Shown here: positions 1 to 5,896 of the stretch, piece by piece
How positions within the stretch are numbered: the first letter of the stretch is position 1
How the letters are laid out: each line of letters starts with the position of its first letter
NCBI GenBank assembly: GCA_013361075.1
Contig: JABWAJ010000306.1
Location: forward strand, 1-6,796
Direction: 5' to 3'
DNA: 6,796 nucleotides
From: Saprospiraceae bacterium
GTDB taxonomy: Bacteria > Bacteroidota > Bacteroidia > Chitinophagales > Saprospiraceae
Position numbers and translations under genes: made by a program
The notes under the pieces: generated by a model
Databases searched by the model: none
Seen by the model: only the letters and a program-made list of their open reading frames with translations
Told to the model about the DNA's origin: nothing

Positions 1-1
1 T

Positions 2-673
2 AAGGCAGCGCTTGGCGCTTGGCGCTTGGCGCTTGGCTCGTGGTGTCGCTTCGCGACGAGTATGATCGTGCGCGCGAAGTGTCGCACTCCACGGCCAAGC
101 GCCAAGCGCCAAGCGCCGGGAGGCGCGCAGCGAGTCCCGCAGCTCGCACAGGGGCTGTCCCACGCGCTCGAGGCGCTGGCGCAGGAGGTCGTGGAACTGG
201 AAGGCGAAGACGATGAAGACCGCGATATGGGCTTTGAAGACGTAACCGGTGCCGTAGAATTGCCGGAAGAACAACGCCGGAAGAAAAAGAAAAAGAAAAA
301 GAACCGCTCTGGCGACCAGACCGGAAACGCACAACCGAATCGGGATCGCCCGGCTGAAAATAAAGGCAACAGACCTGCACCACGCCCCGATCGCCCGGCT
401 GACGCCAAACAAGACCGCCCTGAAAGACACGATCGGGGCCCAAAACCAGAACGACAGGACCGCCCGCCCCGACCAGATCGCCCCGACAATCAAAATCGTT
501 CGGATCGCCCGGAACGTAAAGACCGGCCGCCTCTGGAAAATAAAGGCGAACAGCAGCCACGCCCCGAAAAAGACCAGCCCGGAAATAACAACAACCGGAA
601 CAAAGACTGGAAACGGCGCAAAAAGAAAAAAAATAAAGGCGGCGGAAACAAACCGCCCGAGGGAACTGCGTAG
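2..673 (+). CDS. Charged, disordered C-terminal tail of a partial protein, possibly PSP1/RicT family
   Basis: The frame has no stop from position 2 to the TAG at 671-673, so it is open at the left edge and the true start is unknown. Residues read from the hairpin (to about 117) look like accidental translation. From about 150 the frame looks genuine: an acidic patch (ELEGEDDEDRD), then GFEDVTGAVELPEEQRR, a run of seven lysines, and about 110 disordered residues with seven DRP triplets, two ENKG motifs, asparagine runs and a second KRRKKKKNK block. There are no membrane segments, cysteines or folded domain. Bacteroidetes PSP1/RicT proteins carry comparable KKKK/NR-rich tails after a short D-V-G-x-x-x-L segment, so a RicT C-terminus is my best guess, from memory. 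An internal ATG at 227 would give a separate 148-residue polycationic protein. A nucleic-acid-binding role is only inferred from charge. Lysine codons alternate AAA and AAG over 281-301. Confidence 0.5.
   Translation, partial: KAALGAWRLALGSWCRFATSMIVRAKCRTPRPSAKRQAPGGAQRVPQLAQGLSHALEALAQEVVELEGEDDEDRDMGFEDVTGAVELPEEQRRKKKKKKKNRSGDQTGNAQPNRDRPAENKGNRPAPRPDRPADAKQDRPERHDRGPKPERQDRPPRPDRPDNQNRSDRPERKDRPPLENKGEQQPRPEKDQPGNNNNRNKDWKRRKKKKNKGGGNKPPEGTA
8..117. repeat. Heptamer tandem repeat with perfect 24-bp inverted arms (hairpin element)
   Basis: Four tandem copies of a 7-bp unit (CTTGGCG three times, then CTTGGCT) occupy 11-38. Three copies of the complementary unit (GCCAAGC) plus GCC occupy 94-117. 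The stretch 14-37 is an exact reverse complement of 94-117, 24 bp without mismatch. Further stems nest inside: CGTGG at 39-43 pairs with CCACG at 89-93, and CTTCGCG at 49-55 pairs with CGCGAAG at 73-79. The single strand could therefore fold into one long interrupted hairpin with a terminal loop near 56-72. No transposase, tRNA or integrase lies nearby. It resembles the heptameric short tandem repeats known from some bacterial intergenic DNA. It lies at the window edge, so its full left extent is unknown. Confidence 0.85.
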
Positions 674-701
674 GAACGTTCCTTGCAATTGCTATAATTT
701 G
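673..701 (+). promoter_or_regulatory. Candidate lpdA promoter/operator: two palindromes and a TATAAT box
   Basis: The 50-bp gap before lpdA contains a perfect 10-bp palindrome GGAACGTTCC (673-682, beginning on the last base of the upstream stop codon), a perfect 8-bp palindrome GCAATTGC (685-692), and directly after it TATAATTTG (693-701). The last element is close to, but not exactly, the Bacteroidetes -7 consensus TAnnTTTG, because the spacing between TA and TTTG is off by one. No good -35/-33 element sits at the expected distance. A start site soon after 701 would leave a leader of under 20 bases. The assignment rests on motif reading alone. Confidence 0.3.
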
Positions 702-723
702 TTGAAAAACAATCTGTCATCTG

Positions 724-2127
724 ATGAAATACGACGTAACGGTCATCGGCTCCGGGCCGGGTGGGTATGTTGCAGCCATTCGTGCAGCGCAGTTGGGGTT
801 CAAAACTGCCATTATTGAAAAATACGACGCTTTGGGAGGCACATGTCTCAATGTTGGCTGTATCCCTTCCAAAGCTCTGCTGGATTCGTCCGAACATTAC
901 CACAATGCCAAAGAAAAATTTGGCCAGCACGGCATAGACCTCAAAGACCTGAAGGTGAACATGCCGCAAATGGTGAAGCGCAAAAATGAAGTGGTGGAGC
1001 AAACCGTAAAAGGGCTTACTTTTCTGATGCGCAAAAACAAAATCACCGTGATACACGGTCACGGCTCTTTTGTGTCACCAACCCGCATCAGCATCGCCAA
1101 AAAAGACGGCACGAAGGAAGAAATTGAAAGCGACCGGGTCATCATCGCTACCGGTTCCAAACCCATTACACCGGATAATTTTAATTACGACAAAAAAAGC
1201 GTCATCACTTCCACGGAAGCGCTCAATATTTCAGGTGTGCCTAAAAAAATGGTCATCATCGGCGGCGGGGTCATCGGCCTCGAACTGGGCTCCGTTTTTG
1301 CAAGGCTCGGTACCCAGATTGATGTCGTGGAATACCTCGACCGCATCATTCCCGGTATGGATCTGGATTGTGCCAAAGAACTGATGCGCGCCCTGCAGAA
1401 AATCGGCATCAAGTTTCACCTCAGCCACATGGTTACCGGCGTTAAAGCCACAAAAAGCGGCGCAGAAGTCAGCGTTCAAAAGCGCGACTCGGAGGAAGCT
1501 TTTACCCTGGAAGCCGATTATTGCCTCATTGCCATTGGCCGAAAACCCTATACCCAAAGCCTCGGACTGGAAAATGCAGGCGTGCAGACCGATGAAAAAG
1601 GACGCATTTTGGTCAATGAACACCTCGAAACCAATGTCAAAGGCATTTATGCCATTGGCGACGTGATCCGGGGTGCCATGCTGGCGCATAAAGCTGAGGA
1701 AGAAGGCGTTTTTGTAGCCGAAACCATGGCCGGCCAGCACCCGCACATAGACTACAACCTCATCCCCGGGGTGGTTTATACCTGGCCTGAGGTGGCCGCA
1801 GTGGGCAAAACCGAAGAGCAGCTCCAACAGGAAGGCATTCCTTTTAAAAAAGGCAAATTTCCCTTTTCTGCTTTGGGGCGTGCCCGCGCCAGCATGGATA
1901 CGGAAGGCATGGTAAAGGTTTTGGCGCACCAGGACACCGATGAAATTCTCGGTGTACACATGGTCGGCCCCCGAACCGCCGATATGATCGCGGAAGCCGT
2001 AGCACTCATGGAGTTCAGGGCCTCTGCCGAAGATGCTGCCCGCATGAGCCACGCACACCCCACATTCACCGAAGCGTTTAAGGAGGCTGCGTTGGCCGCA
2101 ACGGATAACCGCGCGCTGCACATGTAG
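724..2127 (+). CDS. lpdA: Dihydrolipoyl dehydrogenase (E3 subunit of 2-oxoacid dehydrogenase complexes)
   Basis: This flavoprotein reoxidises dihydrolipoamide on the E2 subunits of pyruvate, 2-oxoglutarate or branched-chain 2-oxoacid dehydrogenases, or on glycine cleavage H protein, passing electrons to NAD+ in the cytoplasm. The 467-residue length is normal. Visible landmarks in order: FAD-binding GSGPGG (9-14); redox disulfide GGTCLNVGCIPSK with C41 and C46; ATGS (142-145); NAD-binding GGGVIG (180-185) with acidic E203 at the end of the following strand; second FAD motif AIGDV (310-314); and C-terminal HAHPTFTEA with catalytic H445 and E450. All key residues are present. The ATG at 724 places the FAD motif nine residues in, as usual for the family; no Shine-Dalgarno is visible, as is common in Bacteroidetes. 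The subtilase follows after 32 bp. The E2 gene odhB lies about 4 kb away on the other strand, suggesting but not proving that 2-oxoglutarate dehydrogenase is one partner. Confidence 0.96.
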   Translation: MKYDVTVIGSGPGGYVAAIRAAQLGFKTAIIEKYDALGGTCLNVGCIPSKALLDSSEHYHNAKEKFGQHGIDLKDLKVNMPQMVKRKNEVVEQTVKGLTFLMRKNKITVIHGHGSFVSPTRISIAKKDGTKEEIESDRVIIATGSKPITPDNFNYDKKSVITSTEALNISGVPKKMVIIGGGVIGLELGSVFARLGTQIDVVEYLDRIIPGMDLDCAKELMRALQKIGIKFHLSHMVTGVKATKSGAEVSVQKRDSEEAFTLEADYCLIAIGRKPYTQSLGLENAGVQTDEKGRILVNEHLETNVKGIYAIGDVIRGAMLAHKAEEEGVFVAETMAGQHPHIDYNLIPGVVYTWPEVAAVGKTEEQLQQEGIPFKKGKFPFSALGRARASMDTEGMVKVLAHQDTDEILGVHMVGPRTADMIAEAVALMEFRASAEDAARMSHAHPTFTEAFKEAALAATDNRALHM

Positions 2128-2159
2128 TTGATTTTCAACCCATACAAATACACAACGGT

Positions 2160-3944
2160 ATGAAAAAATTCATGGGATTTTCCCTCCTCGCGGCAGCCCT
2201 GACTGTAGCCTGGACGACCGCCGGTTCTGGCGACTGGAAAGCGAAAGTGGATCCCGGCGTGCTGTCGGAAGCGGAAAGCGGCGCAGTAGTCGAATGCTTG
2301 ATTTTGTTGGAAAGGCAGGCCGACCTTTCGGGGGCCCGCCAACTCAAAACCAAAGCAGAAAAAGGTGCTTTTGTCTGGCAAAGCCTGCAAACGGTAGCCC
2401 GGCAAACCCAGACTCCGGTAAAACAAGTGCTGGCTGCAGCCGGAATTCCCTATCGTTCGTTTTGTATTGTCAATGCCATTTACGCGAAAGTTGATGCGGC
2501 TGTGCTGCAAAGCCTGGCTGAACTGGACGCCGTTCGTCAGATTCAACCCAATCCCTGGGTCAAAATGGAAGCGCCGTTTTCCGATCGCAGCAGCGAAATT
2601 ACCCTGCGGGAAGGCATCGAATGGGGAGTAGAGCGCATCAATGCCGATGAGGTATGGGCCATGGGCTATACAGGGCAAGGCATTGTGATAGGTGGCCAGG
2701 ATACCGGCTACGACTGGAGGCATCCGGCACTCGTCAACAAATACAGAGGCTGGGACGGCACCACAGCCGATCACAACTACAACTGGCACGACGCCATCCA
2801 CAGCATCAACCCGCTAAACAATGACTCCGTCCCGACCCCGGCCTCCAATCCCTGCGGGTTGGATGTTACAGAACCCTGTGACGACGGATCACATGGTACG
2901 CATACGATGGGTACCATGATTGGTGATGACGGACAGGGTAACCAAATCGGTGTAGCACCCGGTGCGCGCTGGATCGCCTGCCGCAATATGGAACGCGGCT
3001 GGGGTAGCCCGGCTACGTATATTGAAAGTTTTGAATGGTTTCTTGCGCCAACGAACTTAGCAAACCAAAACCCTGACCCGTCGAAAGCGCCGCATGTCAT
3101 CAATAATTCGTGGGGCTGTCCGCCGGTAGAAGGCTGCAATGAAATGAATTTTGCCACCATGAGTGCGGTGGTGGACAATATGAAAGCGGCAGGTATCGTC
3201 GTAGTGGTTTCCGCGGGAAACAGCGGCAGCAATTGCGAATCAGTGGACAAACCGGCTGCCACATTCCAGAACTCCTTCAGCATCGGCGCCTCACGCCCAA
3301 GTGGCGATACCATTGCGGGGTTCAGCAGCAGGGGGCCCGTGACGGTAGATGGCAGCGGCCGTATGAAACCCAATGTGGTGGCGCCCGGAGTTAGTGTACG
3401 TTCGTGCGTGCCCGATAGCAATTATGCAAGTTTCAGCGGCACGAGCATGGCCGGCCCGCATGTCACAGGGCTTGTAGCGTTGCTGCTTTCCGCAAACCCC
3501 GCCCTCATCGGCGATGTGGAAACGGTGGAAACCCTTATTGAGCAAACCGCTGTACCTATGCGTACCAACCAGATGTGCGGGAATATTTCCGGGCTGGATG
3601 TGCCCAACCATACCTACGGTTTTGGTCGGGTAGATGCGTTGGCTGCCGTGCAGGAAGCACTCACCTTAGTGAATACTGGTGAACCGGGATTGATAGAAAA
3701 CCTCGTTCAGGTATCGCCCAATCCGTTTGATCAGGAACTGCGCGTGCGGTTCAAAGAACTAAAAGGCAAAGTCGTTTTTGAATTATACAATGCTTCAGGG
3801 CAACGCGTCCTGAGCAGCGACCTGGAATTGCAGGGCGGTACGGAAGAAAAGCGGATTCAAACAGGGAAGTTGCCTTCCGGCGTGTATCTTTACAAAGTCA
3901 TTAGCGGCAAGCGTGCCATTAGTGGCAAAGTTTTGAAATCATGA
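2160..3944 (+). CDS. Secreted subtilisin-like (S8) serine protease, bacillopeptidase F type, with T9SS sorting domain
   Basis: A 594-residue precursor of an extracellular or surface-attached endopeptidase. Residues 1-23 form a Sec signal peptide (MKK, then a hydrophobic stretch). About 28-135 is a prodomain resembling that of bacillopeptidase F, including YRSFCIVNAIYAKVD. The catalytic domain runs from about 152 to 500 and has the full triad: D181 (QDTG), H245 (SHGTH) and S429 (SGTSMAGPHV), with oxyanion-hole N354 (SAGN). The stretches INADEVWAMGYTGQG, HPALVNKYRGW and QIGVAPGARWIA match the bacillopeptidase F subgroup as I recall it. Residues about 515-594 are a type A T9SS sorting domain: VSPNPF, LYNASGQRV, LPSGVYLYKV and a final GKVLKS. 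It should cross the outer membrane by the type IX system and have this domain removed. Cysteine pairs C232/C240 and C320/C326 flank catalytic loops and may be disulfides. Start at ATG 2160 gives a clean signal peptide. Substrate unknown. Ten bases separate it from the transporter gene. Confidence 0.94.
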   Translation: MKKFMGFSLLAAALTVAWTTAGSGDWKAKVDPGVLSEAESGAVVECLILLERQADLSGARQLKTKAEKGAFVWQSLQTVARQTQTPVKQVLAAAGIPYRSFCIVNAIYAKVDAAVLQSLAELDAVRQIQPNPWVKMEAPFSDRSSEITLREGIEWGVERINADEVWAMGYTGQGIVIGGQDTGYDWRHPALVNKYRGWDGTTADHNYNWHDAIHSINPLNNDSVPTPASNPCGLDVTEPCDDGSHGTHTMGTMIGDDGQGNQIGVAPGARWIACRNMERGWGSPATYIESFEWFLAPTNLANQNPDPSKAPHVINNSWGCPPVEGCNEMNFATMSAVVDNMKAAGIVVVVSAGNSGSNCESVDKPAATFQNSFSIGASRPSGDTIAGFSSRGPVTVDGSGRMKPNVVAPGVSVRSCVPDSNYASFSGTSMAGPHVTGLVALLLSANPALIGDVETVETLIEQTAVPMRTNQMCGNISGLDVPNHTYGFGRVDALAAVQEALTLVNTGEPGLIENLVQVSPNPFDQELRVRFKELKGKVVFELYNASGQRVLSSDLELQGGTEEKRIQTGKLPSGVYLYKVISGKRAISGKVLKS

Positions 3945-3958
3945 TTGAGATTGCATGA
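3941..3958 (+). other. Five-codon reading frame bridging two genes by ATGA overlaps
   Basis: The subtilase stop TGA (3942-3944) overlaps an ATG at 3941 that reads MIEIA and stops at TGA 3956-3958. That stop in turn overlaps the transporter start ATG at 3955. Both junctions are ATGA, the usual geometry for stop-and-restart translational coupling. It may be chance, or a relay that passes ribosomes from the protease gene to the transporter gene. No Shine-Dalgarno sequence is seen at either start. Confidence 0.3.
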
Positions 3959-5106
3959 CTATCCAGACCAAAAATATAGGACAACGGGTTGCGCTCGGCG
4001 CTTCCCTGCTGGTTGCAGCCTGGCTGATCTACGTGTTCAACCAGATTGTGTTTTATACCGTTGCCGCTTGGGTAGTTTCTTTGCTGGGCAAGCCGCTGAT
4101 GAAGTTTTTTGACCAGCGATTGCGTTTTGGGAAGTGGAAAGCCGGCCCTGGCCTCAGTGCGATGCTGACCATGGCCAGCTTTTTTCTCATTTTTTTATTG
4201 TTGTTTTTACTTTTTGTGCCCATGCTTATCCGGCAAACGGGCAACCTCGCTGATGTGGATTACGCCAAAATAGCCGTCGCCCTGAACGAGCCGTTTCAAA
4301 ACGTATTGAAGTGGCTGGAAGGCAAGGGGTTGCACCCGCCACAGCAGTCATTGGAAAGTATCCTCACGGAAACATTTCAGGATTATTTCAATCCCGGCAT
4401 CATCGGCAGCTTTTTCAGCGGCCTCATCACCGCAGCGGGTAACATTGCCATTGGCTTATTTGCCGTGGTATTCATTGCTTTTTTCTTTTTAAAAGAAGAA
4501 AATTTGCTCGTCGGATTTATCGCAGCATTGCTCCCGGCACGCTACGAAAACCAGGTACGCAATGCTGTGGATGAAACCAGCCGGATGCTGGGGCGTTATT
4601 TCAGCGCCATTGCCCTCCAGATTTCGGCCATTGCCATTTATGTTTCTTTCTGGTTGTCTGTACTGGGCGTGCAAAATGCCATCCTCATTGCTTTGTTTGC
4701 AGCCCTGATGAATGTCATTCCCTACATCGGTCCGCTCATTGGTGGCATCGTCGGCATTGGGTTGACCTTAACCTCCAGTCTCGACCTCGAATTTTATACC
4801 CAGATGCTGCCCCTGTTGGGCAAGGTTTTGCTCGTTTTCTGGACGGTACAACTCATAGACAACTACCTCATCCAGCCTTATTTGTTTTCAGCGAGCGTGA
4901 TGGCACACCCGCTCGAAATTTTCATCGTCACCCTCATGGGCGCCCAGCTGGGCGGCATTACGGGCATGGTGCTGGCCATTCCAGGCTACACGGTGCTGCG
5001 GGTTATTGCCCGGGAATTCCTGAGCCGCTACCGGATTGTACAAAAAATGACCGACCGGATGGATGAGGGCCACGACGGAGACGATGTGATTGAGGCTACG
5101 AATTAG
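3955..5106 (+). CDS. AI-2E family (PerM/UPF0118) inner-membrane transporter
   Basis: A 383-residue polytopic inner-membrane protein with typical family length. Hydrophobic segments are seen at about 11-45, 69-93, 151-180, 213-235, 240-275, 285-303 and 318-352. The amphipathic region at about 95-150 between early helices is also usual for the family. Family-like motifs are GRYFSAIALQ (213-222), NVIPYIGPLIGG (253-264) and DNYLIQPYLFS (302-312). Members include E. coli TqsA, linked to autoinducer-2 export, and others shown to act as Na+/H+ antiporters, so the substrate cannot be assigned from sequence. The C-terminus is acidic (DRMDEGHDGDD). The gene starts 10 bp after the protease stop, suggesting cotranscription, although no functional link is evident. 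Its last 11 bases overlap the 3' end of the convergent minus-strand gene. Confidence 0.9.
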   Translation: MTIQTKNIGQRVALGASLLVAAWLIYVFNQIVFYTVAAWVVSLLGKPLMKFFDQRLRFGKWKAGPGLSAMLTMASFFLIFLLLFLLFVPMLIRQTGNLADVDYAKIAVALNEPFQNVLKWLEGKGLHPPQQSLESILTETFQDYFNPGIIGSFFSGLITAAGNIAIGLFAVVFIAFFFLKEENLLVGFIAALLPARYENQVRNAVDETSRMLGRYFSAIALQISAIAIYVSFWLSVLGVQNAILIALFAALMNVIPYIGPLIGGIVGIGLTLTSSLDLEFYTQMLPLLGKVLLVFWTVQLIDNYLIQPYLFSASVMAHPLEIFIVTLMGAQLGGITGMVLAIPGYTVLRVIAREFLSRYRIVQKMTDRMDEGHDGDDVIEATN

Positions 5107-5614
5107 ATCGCGTTCTGAACATCACTTTCCACCCATACCGGATCACCAGCAGCAGGCCGACAAAAATCAGCAGTGCCACACCAATGGGCATGTAGGAAAA
5201 AACGATGATGTGCGTGCGCTCGAAAATCCACATCAGGATCAGCGTCGCTGCAATGACGGTAATCAGGGCAGAAATTTTGTCGAAACCCGGAATATGGTCA
5301 AAATCCACGTTGCGGCGAATGAGCCACAAGGTCAGTATCATGGACAGGAAAGGCAGAATCTGGGTATAAATATCGGTGTCGAAAATGCTGCGCCGCTCAA
5401 ACGCAAACAGGTACACATTTAGCGTAATGGCAAAAATTCCCGGCATGCAGGTGAGGTAAACCAGAACCGCATAAAGTTGCTTCCACGGACTAATATGCCC
5501 TTCGTCTTTGCCCAGCAAACCCGCCAGCAATGCCGCAAACGGGATGATGCAAAAGAAAAACAGCACATAAGCCGGATTGTCTCCGATGATGGCGAATAGT
5601 TCTCGTAACGTCAT
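5096..5614 (-). CDS. Conserved-looking hypothetical membrane protein, five predicted helices
   Basis: A 172-residue protein I do not recognise as a named family. It is strongly hydrophobic, with likely membrane segments at about 14-34, 45-71, 82-99, 113-131 and 135-160. The loops are short and polar: GKDEGHISPWK between helices 1 and 2, FERRSIFDTDI between 2 and 3, and RRNVDFDHIPGFDK between 3 and 4. The C-terminal KVMFRTRSNS is basic and probably cytoplasmic. There are two cysteines (22, 56) inside or near helices and no catalytic motif. The coding nature is supported by the membrane-protein pattern and its dense fit between neighbours; the opposite-strand frame here (5090-5422) is low-complexity nonsense. 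The ATG at 5612-5614 has no clear ribosome binding site, and a heptamer-like repeat begins only 7 bp upstream. It could share a transcript with odhB or use a promoter in the AT-rich gap. Confidence 0.8.
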   Translation of the reverse strand: MTLRELFAIIGDNPAYVLFFFCIIPFAALLAGLLGKDEGHISPWKQLYAVLVYLTCMPGIFAITLNVYLFAFERRSIFDTDIYTQILPFLSMILTLWLIRRNVDFDHIPGFDKISALITVIAATLILMWIFERTHIIVFSYMPIGVALLIFVGLLLVIRYGWKVMFRTRSNS

Positions 5615-5621
5615 GTTGATT

Positions 5622-5757
5622 CAGTTGACAGTTTATCAGGTGGCAGTTGGCAGTTTTGGGTGTACTTCTGATTTCATTGGGTATTCAAATGGAGTTGTCG
5701 GGTGGAACAGTTGGCAGTTTTCAGGGTGCAGTTGGCAGTTTGGGGTGTACTTCTGAT
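5622..5757. repeat. Left heptamer cluster with a 30-bp direct repeat
   Basis: Two 30-bp copies at 5643-5672 and 5728-5757 differ at one position (T at 5657, G at 5742). Each starts with GCAGTTGGCAGTT and continues into GTGTACTTCTGAT, 85 bp apart. A shorter copy, CAGTTGGCAGTTT, lies between them at 5708-5720. More degenerate heptamers (CAGTTGA, CAGTTTA) reach back to 5622, within 8 bp of the start codon of the minus-strand membrane protein gene. The repeats would therefore lie in that gene's leader RNA if its promoter is in the AT-rich core. Confidence 0.85.
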
Positions 5758-5784
5758 GAAGTTTTGGTATTTTTTAATTTAAGC

Positions 5785-5808
5785 CAAATGAATTCAATTA
5801 TTTGTCAA
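5785..5808 (-). promoter_or_regulatory. Weak candidate promoter for the minus-strand membrane protein gene
   Basis: Read on the minus strand, 5808-5803 is TTGACA and 5792-5785 is TTCATTTG, seven of eight positions of the Bacteroidetes -7 consensus TAnnTTTG. The spacing between them (10 bp) is shorter than expected for a -33/-7 pair, so the two may not work together. It lies about 170 bp upstream of the ATG at 5614. It is the only promoter-like match I found in the gap. Confidence 0.18.
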
Positions 5809-5832
5809 TCAATATATTGAGTGTCTTGAATT
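5791..5832. promoter_or_regulatory. AT-rich dyad with a 12-bp perfect palindrome
   Basis: TCAATATATTGA at 5809-5820 is a perfect 12-bp palindrome. It sits inside a wider inverted repeat, AATTCAA (5791-5797) with TTGAATT (5826-5832), extended outward by TGATGAA (5754-5760) and TTCATCA (5833-5839). It could be an operator, a cruciform-prone site or chance in AT-rich DNA. There is no run of T suited to an intrinsic terminator immediately after it. Confidence 0.35.
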
Positions 5833-5896
5833 TTCATCAACTACAACCTGCACACGCTACCATCGTTTGCATCCAACACGATCGAACCTCCCCCTT

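Noticed and set aside
281..301. Alternating AAA-AAG codons considered as a programmed frameshift site like that in dnaX
   Set aside because: No clear downstream stem or spaced Shine-Dalgarno stimulator is seen, and lysine runs alone explain the sequence.
699..712. TTGTT-GAAA-AACAA mini-hairpin before lpdA, considered as a regulatory RNA element
   Set aside because: A five-pair AT stem is too weak and too likely by chance, despite the GNRA-type loop.
490..1062. 190-codon minus-strand frame over the charged tail and the lpdA start
   Set aside because: The runs of F, L and R are the reverse reading of lysine- and proline-rich codons; no domain or signal is visible.
1231..2121. 296-codon minus-strand reading frame inside lpdA
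   Set aside because: It is entirely antisense to a well-supported gene and rich in Cys, His and Gly in a way typical of opposite-strand shadows.
2127..2139. Small hairpin GTTGA-TTT-TCAAC at the lpdA stop codon, considered as a terminator
   Set aside because: The stem has only five mostly weak pairs and there is no following T run; the next gene starts 21 bp later on the same strand.
1776..2801. 341-codon minus-strand reading frame across the end of lpdA and the start of the subtilase
   Set aside because: It lies antisense to two genes with intact catalytic motifs, spans their junction, and its translation has no recognisable domain. It is a shadow frame.
3955..5106. Assignment of the AI-2E family gene as a quorum-sensing autoinducer-2 exporter
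   Set aside because: The family name covers proteins with other roles such as Na+/H+ exchange, and no luxS or lsr-type gene is in the window, so only family membership is claimed.
5090..5422. 110-codon + strand frame opposite the membrane protein gene
   Set aside because: It is rich in Q, N, H and D, which is the usual reverse image of hydrophobic codons, and it overlaps a better gene.
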